A stretch of 64,000 nucleotides of DNA. Origin: Paracoccus solventivorans (GTDB lineage: Bacteria; Pseudomonadota; Alphaproteobacteria; Rhodobacterales; Rhodobacteraceae). The notes below the pieces were generated by a model that made no database searches, was not told where the DNA came from, and saw nothing but the letters and a program-made list of their open reading frames with translations. The position numbers were made by a program, and so were the translations under genes. The stretch lies in contig NZ_FRCK01000008.1 in the NCBI RefSeq assembly GCF_900142875.1, positions 1 through 64,000 on the forward strand, in the 5' to 3' direction. Positions 10,501 to 19,409 of this stretch are shown here, piece by piece. The first letter of the stretch is position 1; each line of letters starts with the position of its first letter.

Positions 10501-12399
10501 GGTCAGGCTGGCCAGCCGCAGCGAGGCCCGCAGGTCGGTGGCGGTGGAGCTGATCGTCCCGTGCGCCTGCGCCACCAGCCGCTGCGCATCGACCGACAGC
10601 TCGCGCAGCTCGATTCCGGTTTCGTCGCGGCGGGCGCTGGCGGTGATGGTGGTTTCGTCTGCCAGCAGCCGGTCCAGCTGTTCCTGATCGACGGTCACGT
10701 CCAGCCCGTTCACGGTCAGCTCGGCGTCGAAGCCGCGCGACAGCACCGTATACAGCCCGGAAATCTCGGCCGAAATCTGCCCGCTCAGCGGCCGCCCGGC
10801 CAGGGTGGACAGATGCGAGGCATCCTCATAGGCCGCATCCAGCGCCCCCGAGATGGTGATCCCGGACCGCAGCCCGTCGGCGCGGATGTCGCCGAACAGC
10901 CCGAAATCGCGGCCCGACAGGCTGAAACCGGCAAGCTCAAGCGCATTGCCCGGGGCGAACTCAAAGCCGGTGTCGCCGTGGATGCCCTGCCCCAGCGCGG
11001 CCTGCAGCCCGGGGTCGGCCAGCGCCAGCCCCTCGGCGCCGAAGCTGATGCGGCCCAGCACCTCGCGCAGCTCGTCGCCCGCCAGTTCCACGCTGCCGCC
11101 GCCGTCCAGCAGCAGCGCGCCGATGCGGTTGCCGCCGGTCGCCAGCTCCTCGATGCGGCCGCGCAGGGTCCATTCGTCGCCCTTTTCCGCGTCATAGCTG
11201 ATCTGCAGGCTGCCCGAGCGGACCTCGGGGTCGCCCTGCAGCGGCAGGCGCACGGGCAGCGTGGTGGCGCCGGCGTCCGCGCCCAGCGTCATCAGCAGCA
11301 CCAGCGATTGCGGCGCGCCCTCGTCGCTGATCCGGGCCGAGCCGGTCAGCTTCAGCGCCTGGGTGTCGATCATCAGCGCCGGCAGCGACAGCCGCCCGTC
11401 CTCGCCGCGCCAGCCCTGCGCCAGCAGCAGCGATTCCGGCCCGAAAAAGGCGCGGTTGTCCGGCGGCAGCAGGCTGGCCACGTCGCCGCTGAGCTCCAGC
11501 CGGAAGCCGGTGCCGGGGGCGCCGTCCTCGCCCGGCTCGGCATGGGCCGAGGCCAGGCCGGTCACCCGGTCCTGCCCGTCGGTGGCCAGCCGGAACCGGG
11601 CCGCGAAATCGCGCAAGGGGCCGCTGCCCTGGATTTCCGCGCGCACCGAGGGGCGGCCGTACAGCCCGACCAGATTGGCGAACAGCCCGTCGCGGTCCTC
11701 GTCCAGCGTCAGGTCCAGGTCCAGATTGGTGGTGGCGTTGGAATAGCCCGTATCGACGGTGAACAGGCCGCGCTTGCCGTCCAGCCGCTCGACCGAAAGC
11801 TTGGCGGTGCCTTCGCCCCCGGCCAGGTTCATGGCGCCGTCCAGCCGCACGGCTGCGGCCTCGCCGATCACCGCCTCGCCGATCTCGACGCGCTCGGCAG
11901 CGATGCTGGCGATGTCGACCGCGACTGGTAGGGTGGGCAGCGCGAATTCGCGCACCTCGGGGGTGGGGCTGTCGTCGCCCTGATCCCCCGGCAGGCGCGG
12001 CAGCAGGATCTCGCTGGCCGACAGCTCGCGGATCTGGATGCGGCGGGCGAACAGCGCCGAGCGGTCCCACTGGATCGCGCCGTTGCGCAGGGTAATCCAG
12101 ACGCCCTTGTCGTCGGCGATGGTCAGTTCTTCGAAGGTCGCGCGCGAGGACAGCGCCCCCTGAAAGCCGCGGATCACCACCTGCCGCCCGGCGCCCGACA
12201 GGTTGCGTTCCAGGAAACGGGTGATGAAGCCGCGGTCGTCCTCGACCTCGGCCGAGATTTCGGCGGCGGCAGCAGCGATGTCCTGATCGGCGGGCTGCTC
12301 GGCGGCAGGGGGCGGCGGCGCGGCATCCTGCGCGGCCAGCGGCAGGGGGGCGACTGGCAGGAACAGCGCCAGCGCGGCGGCGGCAAACAGCTTACGCAT
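7552..12399 (-). CDS. tamB: Translocation and assembly module subunit TamB
   Basis: A 1615-residue protein with an N-terminal signal/anchor (MRKLFAAAALALFLPVAPLP). The body is a long beta-rich periplasmic region and the C-terminus is a DUF490/TamB domain ending in VSSEGESTIGIFYERDY. TamB spans the periplasm and works with TamA to insert outer-membrane proteins and, in several bacteria, to move phospholipids. The middle holds about five tandem degenerate repeats of 100-105 residues, each with a DLxLGQxxxDxALxG-like core (cores near 10400, 10095, 9795, 9490 and 9190). The start codon overlaps the tamA stop (ATGA), so the two genes are translationally coupled. Confidence 0.93.
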   Translation of the reverse strand: MRKLFAAAALALFLPVAPLPLAAQDAAPPPPAAEQPADQDIAAAAAEISAEVEDDRGFITRFLERNLSGAGRQVVIRGFQGALSSRATFEELTIADDKGVWITLRNGAIQWDRSALFARRIQIRELSASEILLPRLPGDQGDDSPTPEVREFALPTLPVAVDIASIAAERVEIGEAVIGEAAAVRLDGAMNLAGGEGTAKLSVERLDGKRGLFTVDTGYSNATTNLDLDLTLDEDRDGLFANLVGLYGRPSVRAEIQGSGPLRDFAARFRLATDGQDRVTGLASAHAEPGEDGAPGTGFRLELSGDVASLLPPDNRAFFGPESLLLAQGWRGEDGRLSLPALMIDTQALKLTGSARISDEGAPQSLVLLMTLGADAGATTLPVRLPLQGDPEVRSGSLQISYDAEKGDEWTLRGRIEELATGGNRIGALLLDGGGSVELAGDELREVLGRISFGAEGLALADPGLQAALGQGIHGDTGFEFAPGNALELAGFSLSGRDFGLFGDIRADGLRSGITISGALDAAYEDASHLSTLAGRPLSGQISAEISGLYTVLSRGFDAELTVNGLDVTVDQEQLDRLLADETTITASARRDETGIELRELSVDAQRLVAQAHGTISSTATDLRASLRLASLTDADPAMAGSLTAEAAVTGAPGARRVTLTGEAADLVLGIAELDRALQGRTDLDVAAQEREDGFVVERFRLGNPQLTAEGQGSFGTELDAAFTLDIPSLTALRPEFSGALHATARATGQAGERRIEVTGSGEDLRLGQQDLDGALTGTTDFRLAALQRGDVITIDELRLTNAQMAANVAGVWGDNVADLAGHAEIRSLAAFGRGWRGALELDGSLRDDGTGQRLFQLDGTGQDLSLGQDAVDGALAGETRLSVRGSQRGEVITIERAVLDNASASADVAGTIGNGQTNISGKLDLRDLSAFGMGWRGSFAATGSFADDGTGVRRLAVDGLGRDLSLGQAQADAALAGETRLTLRGSERAGVLTLEQAVLDNPRLHATAQGTLGGGGTDVTADLRADSLAFLGNGIGGSVTATGRLTDTQGGRRITANGQADGLRVGNPQADLLLAGTTIFDLAAVLPARGPVAIERLNARNGQLSIRAEGSAQALNLDASLANLALLVPGLPGAATVTGSVRQGAGGYALDLAATAPGGTRATIAGTAAADLSTADIRVAGVSDAALVNPMLRTRSVEGPVNFDLRLNGRPALENLSGQVRLPGARLADPNLGLRVENLTGTADIAGGVVSIDATAAVAAGGTLRVTGPVDLRGGAISLDLRAVLQRVVLRDPNLYETIVDGAVSITGNPADGPLVTGEVNLGPTEFRIPTSSLGGHPIPDMVHLNDGAEVRATRAKAGLLPFASADARIAGMVAPAATPPANPARLDLTINAPNQVFVRGRGVDAELGGQIRLTGTARNMVPIGQLELIRGRVDLLGRRFTLTEGLIELQGSMVPVLRLVAETTRDAITTRIIIDGDLRDPEIRFESVPGMPEEEVLSQLLFGRGLDSISALQAAQLANAVAVLAGRGGEGLVGNLRNAAGLDDLDLTTDEDGQISVRAGRYLSRNLYTDVEVDAEGKSRINLNLDVNDAVTARGSVSSEGESTIGIFYERDY

Positions 12400-14288
12400 C
12401 AGAACGCCTGCCCCAGACCAAGGTAAAGCTGCACCCCTTCGCCGGTGTCGCCGCCGACCGGCCCGGCCACGTCCAGCCGCAGCGGTCCGACCGGGGTGTC
12501 GTAGCGCACCCCCAGCCCGGCGCCCGCGTGCCAGTCGGTGTCGCCGCCAAAGCCGCTGTCGGCCCAGACCCGGCCGGCGTCGGCAAAGGCCACCACCCCG
12601 ATGCGGGGGCGGACCTGAAAGCGGACCTCTCCGGTCACGTTGGCCACGCTCATCCCGCCGGTGCGGATCGTGCCCTCGGGGCCGCCGGCGATGGCGCGCA
12701 CCCCCAGCGATTCGAACGGCTGCCCGCGGACCGAGCCGCCGCCCCCCGACCAGAACAGATAGTCGCGCGGGGTTTCCTCGATCTCGGGACCCCAGATGGT
12801 GCCGACGCGGGCGCGGGCGGCCAGCGTCACCCGCTCGTCCTCGCCAAAGCTGCGATAGCCGCGGCCCTCGGTCACCACCCGCAGGCCGGAGCCGGTGTCG
12901 TCCAGCCCGGTGAACGGGGTCGCCGTCCCCGACAGCCAGAAGCCGCGCTTGGCGTTGGTCGGCACGTCGCGGCGGTCCCAGGTCACAGTGGTCGGCAGCG
13001 CGAGGATTTCAAAGTTGGTGGTGCCGCTGTCGTCGCGCACGCGCGAGCGGCGGTATTCCAGCTTGGTTTCCCCGGTCAGCCGCTCGCTGGGCAGCCAGGT
13101 CAGGCCAAAGCCGAACACCCCCAGGTCCAGGTCGTAATCCTCTTCGCGCAGCCTTTCCCCCCGCGCCTCGACCGAGGCGGTGATGTCGGGGTTCAGCGTC
13201 GCCGGGCGGTCGATGCGCACGCCGGCCTTGAAGTCGCGCTCTGACGTGCCCGAGCCGATGTCCTTCAGCTCGGTATCCACCCGCAGCCGCTCGCCCCCGC
13301 CCAGCAGGTTGCGGTGCATCCAGTAGCCCGAGATCATGGCGCCGTCGTTGCTGCTGATCTCGAACCCGGCGCCGGCGCGGCGCAGCTTCTGTTCGACCAC
13401 GGTCAGGTTCACGTCCAGCGTGTTGCCGAGGCCAAGCGCCTCGGCCTCTTCCAGGGTGATCGCCGAGAACACGCCCGAGCGGCGCAGGCGGCGGCGGACG
13501 GTCTCGATCTTTTCGGGGTCGAAGCGCTGGCCCTCGGGGAAGCCGGCGATCTTGTAAAGCCGCCGCGTGCTCAGCCGCTGGTTGCCGGTGGCGTGCAGCT
13601 GGCCAAAGCGGACCATCGGGCCGGGGGTCAGCGCGATGCGGCTGTCGATGCGCCGCGCCGCATGGTCGGCGATGATCTCGGTCGCGGCGACATCGGCCTT
13701 GGCGTGGCCGTGCTCGCGCCAGCCGTCCACCCCGCGCCGGGCCGCATTGCGCATGTCCGAGGTGCGGGCGATCTCGCCCACGCGGTAATCCTCGGGCAGC
13801 TCGGTATCGGGGGCAATCGGGGCGATATCGGCGCGCGAATAGCGAAAGGCGTTGCCCGGGTTCACGGTGACCACCACCTGCCGCACGATCTGCGGCGCGT
13901 CCAGCGGCGCGATCCCCGCCGCCTCGACCCCGTCCAGCCTTATGTCGATGACCGAATCGTAATAGCCTTCGTCGTAGAGCAGCCCCAGCAGCCGCGAATA
14001 ATCCGCCCGCGCCGCCGCCAGCACGTCCTGCGCGGTATAGCGCCCCTCGGCCAGCGCCCCGGTGATGCGCGAGGCGTTCCTCAGCCGCCGCTCCAGACCG
14101 GCATCGCCGTTGCTGACGCGGAATTGCAGGTCGACGGGGGAATTTTCCACCGGGTCCGCCCCGGAAAACAGCCCCGAGAACGGCGACGAGGCCGAGGAGC
14201 CGCTGCCCGTGGTCTGCGCCAAGGCGGGGCCGGCCAGCAGGATGCCCGCCGTCGCGGCCGCGACCGCCCTGTTCACGAAACCGGCCAT
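12399..14288 (-). CDS. tamA: Translocation and assembly module subunit TamA (BamA/Omp85 family)
   Basis: About 629 residues: signal peptide (MAGFVNRAVAAATAGILLAG, cleavage near ALAQ), POTRA-type domains and a C-terminal 16-strand Omp85 barrel. Barrel signatures include the SGGGGSVRGQPFESLG segment (the conserved xRGY/F-like lid-lock region) and a final GLGVRYDTPVGPLRLDVAGP. The ATG at 14288 is chosen because an AGGAG sequence sits directly upstream and the signal peptide begins there; the frame is open further upstream (to 14963) but that part is Arg/Ala-rich and unlike any export signal. It pairs with tamB downstream. Confidence 0.93.
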   Translation of the reverse strand: MAGFVNRAVAAATAGILLAGPALAQTTGSGSSASSPFSGLFSGADPVENSPVDLQFRVSNGDAGLERRLRNASRITGALAEGRYTAQDVLAAARADYSRLLGLLYDEGYYDSVIDIRLDGVEAAGIAPLDAPQIVRQVVVTVNPGNAFRYSRADIAPIAPDTELPEDYRVGEIARTSDMRNAARRGVDGWREHGHAKADVAATEIIADHAARRIDSRIALTPGPMVRFGQLHATGNQRLSTRRLYKIAGFPEGQRFDPEKIETVRRRLRRSGVFSAITLEEAEALGLGNTLDVNLTVVEQKLRRAGAGFEISSNDGAMISGYWMHRNLLGGGERLRVDTELKDIGSGTSERDFKAGVRIDRPATLNPDITASVEARGERLREEDYDLDLGVFGFGLTWLPSERLTGETKLEYRRSRVRDDSGTTNFEILALPTTVTWDRRDVPTNAKRGFWLSGTATPFTGLDDTGSGLRVVTEGRGYRSFGEDERVTLAARARVGTIWGPEIEETPRDYLFWSGGGGSVRGQPFESLGVRAIAGGPEGTIRTGGMSVANVTGEVRFQVRPRIGVVAFADAGRVWADSGFGGDTDWHAGAGLGVRYDTPVGPLRLDVAGPVGGDTGEGVQLYLGLGQAF

Positions 14289-14583
14289 CTCCTGCCCCCC
14301 TTTGGTCTTCCGTGCCGCCGCCGCGCGCCGGGGTTTTGCGCGAGTGTTGCAGGGTGGCGCAAGGATTTCCACCCTCGGCCGGGTTAACTTTTGGCGATAG
14401 CGCGCGGCTGTGACCGGGGGACCGCAGCGCCGCCGCCTCACGCGGCTGTCAGGGCGCGGCGCCGGGGCGGGGCGGAACCCTGCGGCGGGCGAGGCGTTTT
14501 CCCGGTAACCCATTGCAAGCCATGCGGCTGCCGGGCGCGATCCTGCGCCCCCTGGCCGCACCGCCCAAGGAAGGACCTGTCCC

Positions 14584-15033
14584 ATGCGCCCCCTGCTGCG
14601 CCCCGCCCTCGCCCTGATCGCCGCCGCCGCAGCGCTGCCGGCGGCGGTGCTGCCGGTCCCGGAAGCCCGCGCGGCGCTGCTGGCCGCCCCGGCCGAGACC
14701 GCGCTGGTGCGCGGCTGGACCGCCGTCGCCGGGATGAGCGGCCCCGAGGTGGTCCAGCTGGCCCGCCACCTGCCGGTCGAGACCGACCCCGCTGGCGACA
14801 AGCCCTGGTGCGACGCCGCGCCGGTGGTGCAATCCGCGCTGAGCGCCGAGTTCGAGGAGGCGATGGTCGCCCGCCGCGCCGACGGCACGCAGCTGTGGGG
14901 CTCGGACACCATGGGCACCTGGACGGTGCTGCTGGAACGGGCCGACGCCACGCAATGCGTCATCGCCTCGGGGATCGGCTATCGCGACGGGGTGGACCCG
15001 GGCGCGCTTTACGCCAGGGTGGGGCTGGGCTGA
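14584..15033 (+). CDS. Small exported protein of unknown function
   Basis: A 149-residue protein preceded by an AAGGAAGGA ribosome-binding site. The first 30 residues form a signal peptide ([20 protein letters not shown], cleavage near ARA-A). The mature part of about 120 residues has two cysteines (in KPWCDAAP and TQCVIASG), which could form a disulfide, and a W-rich centre ([14 protein letters not shown]). I recognise no family. It lies 68 bp upstream of ahcY on the same strand with no obvious terminator, so the two may be cotranscribed. The 295 bp before it (14289-14583, divergent from tamA) hold no gene I can support. Confidence 0.7.
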   Translation: MRPLLRPALALIAAAAALPAAVLPVPEARAALLAAPAETALVRGWTAVAGMSGPEVVQLARHLPVETDPAGDKPWCDAAPVVQSALSAEFEEAMVARRADGTQLWGSDTMGTWTVLLERADATQCVIASGIGYRDGVDPGALYARVGLG

Positions 15034-15101
15034 GCGCAGCCGCGTTGCTTTCGCAGCCCGTCTGTGACAATGCCGCCGCAGTTCCATTGTGCGAGGTCCA
15101 G

Positions 15102-16508
15102 ATGAGCCAGGCTGCCCCCCAAGATCACATCGTCCGCGATCTGTCGCTGGCCGCGTTCGGCCGCAAGGAGCTGGACATCGCGGAAACCGAGATGCCGGGG
15201 CTGATGGCGCTGCGCGAGGAATACGGCGCGGCAAAGCCGCTGGCAGGGGCGCGCATCGCCGGCAGCCTGCACATGACCATCCAGACCGGCGTGCTGATCG
15301 AGACGCTGGTGGCGCTGGGCGCGGATGTGCGCTGGGCGTCGTGCAACATCTATTCGACCCAGGACCATGCGGCCGCCGCCATCGCGGAATCGGGGGTGCC
15401 GGTGTTCGCCATCAAGGGCGAAACGCTGGAGGAATACTGGTCCTATACCGACCGCATCTTCCAGTTCGCGGAAGGCACGGCGAACATGATCCTCGACGAC
15501 GGCGGCGACGCCACCATGTATGTGCTGCTGGGCACCCGCGTCGAGGCCGGCGAGACCGCCCTGATCGCCACCCCCACCAGCGAAGAGGAAGAGGCGCTGT
15601 TCGCCCAGATCCGCAAGCGCATGGCCGAAACTCCCGGCTGGTTCGCCCGCCAGCGCGACGCCATCCGCGGCGTGTCCGAGGAAACCACCACCGGCGTGCA
15701 TCGGCTTTACGAGCTGCACAAGCAGGGGCAGCTGCCGTTCCCGGCGATCAACGTCAACGATTCCGTCACCAAGTCCAAGTTCGACAACAAATACGGCTGC
15801 AAGGAATCGCTGGTCGACGGCATCCGCCGCGCCACCGATGTGATGCTGGCCGGCAAGGTGGCGGTGGTCTGCGGCTACGGCGACGTCGGCAAGGGCTCGG
15901 CCGCGTCGCTGCAAGGCGCGGGCGCACGGGTGAAAGTCACCGAAATCGACCCGATCTGCGCGCTGCAGGCGGCGATGGACGGGTTCGAGGTGGTGCGGCT
16001 GGAAGACGTCGCCGCCACCGCCGACATCTTCGTCACCACCACCGGCAACCGCGACGTGATCCGCATCGAGCACATGCGCGAGATGAAGGACATGGCGATC
16101 GTCGGCAACATCGGCCATTTCGACAACGAGATCCAGGTCGCCGCGCTCAAGAACCACAAATGGACCAACATCAAGGACCAGGTGGACCTGATCGAGATGC
16201 CCTCGGGCAACCGCATCATCCTGCTGAGCCAGGGCCGGCTGCTGAATCTCGGCAACGCCACCGGCCACCCCAGCTTCGTGATGTCGGCCAGCTTCACAAA
16301 TCAGGTACTGGCGCAGATCGAGCTGTGGACCAAGGGTGACGAATACCGCCCGGGCGTCTATATCCTGCCCAAGGCGCTGGACGAGAAAGTGGCGCGGCTG
16401 CATCTCGACAAGATCGGGGTGCGGCTGACCGAGCTGCGGCCAGAGCAGGCGGATTACATCGGGGTTCCCGTCGCGGGCCCCTTCAAGTCGGAGCATTACC
16501 GCTACTGA
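15102..16508 (+). CDS. ahcY: Adenosylhomocysteinase (SAH hydrolase)
   Basis: A 468-residue cytosolic NAD-dependent enzyme that splits S-adenosylhomocysteine into homocysteine and adenosine, clearing the product inhibitor of SAM-dependent methylation. Visible: [16 protein letters not shown] near the N-terminus, [20 protein letters not shown] substrate/NAD segment, [13 protein letters not shown]ossmann loop, and the C-terminal PFKSEHYRY signature. ATG at 15102 gives the conserved N-terminus; the frame is open further upstream but the extra sequence is Arg-rich and not conserved in style. The 68-bp leader is too short for me to recognise a SAH or SAM riboswitch. The stop overlaps the next gene (TGATG). 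Confidence 0.97.
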   Translation: MSQAAPQDHIVRDLSLAAFGRKELDIAETEMPGLMALREEYGAAKPLAGARIAGSLHMTIQTGVLIETLVALGADVRWASCNIYSTQDHAAAAIAESGVPVFAIKGETLEEYWSYTDRIFQFAEGTANMILDDGGDATMYVLLGTRVEAGETALIATPTSEEEEALFAQIRKRMAETPGWFARQRDAIRGVSEETTTGVHRLYELHKQGQLPFPAINVNDSVTKSKFDNKYGCKESLVDGIRRATDVMLAGKVAVVCGYGDVGKGSAASLQGAGARVKVTEIDPICALQAAMDGFEVVRLEDVAATADIFVTTTGNRDVIRIEHMREMKDMAIVGNIGHFDNEIQVAALKNHKWTNIKDQVDLIEMPSGNRIILLSQGRLLNLGNATGHPSFVMSASFTNQVLAQIELWTKGDEYRPGVYILPKALDEKVARLHLDKIGVRLTELRPEQADYIGVPVAGPFKSEHYRY

Positions 16509-16870
16509 TGCGGATCTTCTGGGGCACGGTCGGAGTTCTGGGCGTCATCCTGGCCTTTGCCGGGATGGTGCTGCCGGTGCTGCCCACCGTGCCCTTTGCG
16601 CTGCTGGCGGCCTTCAGCTTCAACCGCTCGTCGCCGCGCTTCCACAACATGCTGATGCGCCACCGCATCCTTGGCCCGCAGATCCGCGAATGGCAGGAAC
16701 ACCGCGCCATCGACCCGCGGGTCAAGCTGATCGCGGTGGCCAGCATGGTGGTCGGGCTCAGCATCAGCTGGTTCATCCTGCCGCCCTTCTACTGGACGAT
16801 CCAGCTGTCGATCCTGGCGGTGGCGGCCGCGTTCGTGCTGACCCGCGCCAACCCCCCGCCGGCGATGTAG
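16508..16870 (+). CDS. YbaN/DUF454 family inner-membrane protein
   Basis: A 120-residue protein. The N-terminal GTVGVLGVILAFAGMVLPVLPTVPF is the typical DUF454 (YbaN) opening: a hydrophobic helix with a Pro-rich break. Then comes the cytoplasmic FNRSSPRFHNMLMRHRILGP segment and two further membrane helices. The molecular function of the family is unknown. The ATG overlaps the ahcY stop by two bases, so it is translationally coupled to ahcY. It converges on the enoyl-CoA hydratase gene; one copy of the dispersed TATTT/AGAAG element lies in the gap. Confidence 0.88.
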   Translation: MRIFWGTVGVLGVILAFAGMVLPVLPTVPFALLAAFSFNRSSPRFHNMLMRHRILGPQIREWQEHRAIDPRVKLIAVASMVVGLSISWFILPPFYWTIQLSILAVAAAFVLTRANPPPAM

Positions 16871-16918
16871 TCCGGCGCGGGCGCCGCAACGCGCCACCCG
16901 CTTAAAACCCGGCAGGGA

Positions 16919-16940
16919 CTTCTTTCTGGCCCAAACACCC
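16919..16940 (-). repeat. Dispersed intergenic element, copy 1 (short form)
   Basis: On the minus strand reads GGGTGTTTGGGCCAGAAAGAAG, the distal half of the compound element described at 32835, 49802 and 62748 (TATTT block degenerated to TGTTT). It lies between the convergent YbaN-like gene and the enoyl-CoA hydratase gene, with no leading hairpin. Confidence 0.55.
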
Positions 16941-17017
16941 ATGCGGCCGCGCCATCTGCGCCGCGCCCGCATGGGCAGGGGACGACGCAACCCGCCCCCC
17001 AAAGAACCGCAGCGCGC

Positions 17018-17641
17018 TCAACGCCCCCCGATCAGCCGCTTGATCCCCGCGACATGCGTGCAGGACGCCGCCAGCGCATCCGCCGCCAGCTCGCGGGCCG
17101 CGGCCTCCAGCCCGTCCTCGGGGACGATGCGGTCGAGCAGCCCCCAGGACAGCGCGGTCTCCGCCTCGATCCGCTGCCCGGCCATCAGGATCATCGCCGC
17201 CCGCGACGGGCCGACCAGCGCCCGCAGCCGCGCCGGGTCCGAGGGCTGCGGCAGGAACCCCAGCTTCATCACCGGGTAGAAGATCTTCGCCCCCGGCACC
17301 GCGATGCGCAGGTCGCAGGCCAGCACCATCCCCAGCGCACCCCCCGCCGCGGTGCCGTTCAGCGCCGCGATGGTCAGCGCCGGGGCCTCGGCGATGGTGG
17401 CCGACAGCTCCTCCCACAGGGGCGAGGTCGCCAGCCCGGCCCGCGCCGCCCCCAGGTCCGCGCCGGCCGAAAACACCCGCCCGCGCCCGGTCAGCATGAT
17501 CGCGCGTGCGCCCTGCGCGACGGCGGCGCGGAACGCCTGGGTCAGATCGGCGATCATCGCTGCGGTCAGCGCATTGGCCTTGTCCGCGCGGTCCAGCGTG
17601 ATTGTGGTGAACCCATCCTGCGGGCCGTGTGTTTGAATCAA
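17018..17641 (-). CDS. Enoyl-CoA hydratase/isomerase family protein
   Basis: A 207-residue crotonase-fold protein, short for the family (usually about 260) because the C-terminal helical part is reduced. Motifs: AIMLTGRGRVFSAGADL (first oxyanion-hole segment) and ALNGTAAGGALGMVLACDLR (second). The start is a TTG at 17641, supported by AGGGAGG five bases upstream. The substrate is unknown; neighbours give no pathway hint. It is monocistronic, divergent from the DUF2125 gene with an 82-bp gap. Confidence 0.85.
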   Translation of the reverse strand: MIQTHGPQDGFTTITLDRADKANALTAAMIADLTQAFRAAVAQGARAIMLTGRGRVFSAGADLGAARAGLATSPLWEELSATIAEAPALTIAALNGTAAGGALGMVLACDLRIAVPGAKIFYPVMKLGFLPQPSDPARLRALVGPSRAAMILMAGQRIEAETALSWGLLDRIVPEDGLEAAARELAADALAASCTHVAGIKRLIGGR

Positions 17642-17723
17642 GACTGCCTCCCTTGGTCACGGCGCCGGATTATGCGATGTTCGCCGCGCGTCGCAACGCC
17701 ACACATTCCAAAGGATAGGATTC

Positions 17724-19331
17724 ATGTTTTTGCGGACCGCCACCTCGACCCTTGCCGTCCTTGCGCTGACGGTGCCTGCATTCGGCGACGTGTCGCCCGC
17801 GGAAGTGTGGCAGAACTGGATCGAATATTACCAGGCGAACGGATACAACGTCACCGAGGGCACGCGCGAGGAAGCCGGCGATACGCTGATCCTGCGCGAT
17901 GTCGCGATCACCTATGCCGCCCCCGGCGACGAGCTGGACCTGCGCTTCGTCGCCCCCGAGATCTCGCTGCTGGCCACCGGCGACGGGCGGGTGCGCACCA
18001 CGCTGGCGGACACCATCCCGATGAGCGTCCGCTTTGCCGAGGATGGCGAGGACGTCACCCTGACCGGCGCGCTGACCCTGCGCGACAGCGAGATCGTCAC
18101 CAGCGGCTCGGCCGAGGACATGACCCACGACAGCCGCATGGGCGAGGTGAGCCTGGCGTTGCAGACCATGCAGACCGGCGCCACCACCCGCGACCTGCCG
18201 GTGACGCTGACCATCGCCAACCTGACGAGCCGCCAGAACGTGACCCGCACCGACGCGATGCGCTTCGACGTCGAGATGGCGGCCGAGCGGCTGAATCTGG
18301 AGGCCGACCTGGCCGACCTCGACGATGCCGGCACCGGCGATGACGGCAGCGAAGGCAGCGAGGGGCCGACCCGCGTCAAGCTGTCGGGGGTGGTGAACGA
18401 CCTGCGCGGCGCCTCGACCGGGGTGATGCCGCTGGATGCCGACCCGGGCACGGACATGGCGGCGGCCCTGCGCGCCGGGCTGGATGTCAGCGGCAGCCTT
18501 GCCGCCGGTGCGGGAAGGTTCGAACTGGACGTGGCCGGCACCGACGTCGAGGGCCAGCCCGAAAACGTTGCCGGGCATTATACGGTCGAGGGGACCGACG
18601 TCTCCTTCGGCTTTGGCGCCGACGGGCTGAAATATCAGGGCGCCATCGATTCGACCGCGGCCGAGTTCACCGTGACCGGGCTGCCCGCGCCGATCAGCTA
18701 TTCCATGGCCGAGACCACCTTTGACGTGCAGATGCCGGTGCTGAAATCGGACGAGCCGGCGCCCTTCAAGCTGGCCTATTCGATCGGCGGGCTGTCGCTG
18801 GCCGACGGCATCTGGGACATGTTCGACCCCCAGAAGGTGCTGCCCCGCGACCCCGCCAGCCTGGATATCGACGTCACCGGGCTGATGCGGCTGACCATGG
18901 ACCTGTTCGACCCGGCGCTGGCCCGGGCGGCCGAGGCCGCGGGCGACGATGCGGCGGGCAGCGACGGCATGGACGCGACCGGCGATGACGCCGCCACGCC
19001 CAACCCCTTCGAGCCGACCGAGATCTCGCTGAACAAGATCGCGCTGTCGGCGGTCGGGGCCAGCTTCGACAGCTCGGGCGAGCTGCGGGTCCCCGAGAGC
19101 GGCGACATGACCCAGCCGGTGGGCACGCTGAACGCCCGTATCGAGGGGGTGAACGGGCTGATCGACCGGCTGGTGCAACTGGGCGTGCTGAACAGCGACG
19201 AGGTGGCCGGCTATCGCATGATGCTGGCGATGTTCGCCCGCCCCGCCCCCGAGGGTGGCGACGCGCTGGTCAGCGAGTTCGAGTTCCGCGAAGGCGGCGA
19301 AATCTTTGCCAACGGGCAGCAGGTGAAATAA
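17724..19331 (+). CDS. DUF2125 domain exported protein
   Basis: A 535-residue protein with a signal peptide (MFLRTATSTLAVLALTVPAFGD) followed by a long beta-rich, acidic body. The opening VWQNWIEYYQANGYNVTEG and overall composition match the DUF2125 family common in Rhodobacterales; its function is unknown. There is an internal acidic, low-complexity stretch (Ala/Asp/Gly, around residues 410-425) and another near 200. About 80 bp separate it from pmbA downstream on the same strand, so cotranscription is possible. A periplasmic or envelope location is inferred from the signal peptide only. Confidence 0.8.
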   Translation: MFLRTATSTLAVLALTVPAFGDVSPAEVWQNWIEYYQANGYNVTEGTREEAGDTLILRDVAITYAAPGDELDLRFVAPEISLLATGDGRVRTTLADTIPMSVRFAEDGEDVTLTGALTLRDSEIVTSGSAEDMTHDSRMGEVSLALQTMQTGATTRDLPVTLTIANLTSRQNVTRTDAMRFDVEMAAERLNLEADLADLDDAGTGDDGSEGSEGPTRVKLSGVVNDLRGASTGVMPLDADPGTDMAAALRAGLDVSGSLAAGAGRFELDVAGTDVEGQPENVAGHYTVEGTDVSFGFGADGLKYQGAIDSTAAEFTVTGLPAPISYSMAETTFDVQMPVLKSDEPAPFKLAYSIGGLSLADGIWDMFDPQKVLPRDPASLDIDVTGLMRLTMDLFDPALARAAEAAGDDAAGSDGMDATGDDAATPNPFEPTEISLNKIALSAVGASFDSSGELRVPESGDMTQPVGTLNARIEGVNGLIDRLVQLGVLNSDEVAGYRMMLAMFARPAPEGGDALVSEFEFREGGEIFANGQQVK

Positions 19332-19409
19332 CACCGCGCCATCATGGCGAAAATTGCGGGGGCCGGGCGCGTGTCCGGCCCTTTCGCTTCGGAAGGAAGG
19401 CGCCCTCTC

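Noticed and set aside
8365..11931. 1188-codon open frame antisense to tamB
   Set aside because: Gln/Arg/His/Gly/Ala-rich composition of a high-GC shadow frame; the opposite strand has a clear TamB with signal peptide and DUF490 domain.
15034..15101. SAH/SAM riboswitch before ahcY
   Set aside because: Only 68 bp are available and no pseudoknot or conserved core could be recognised.
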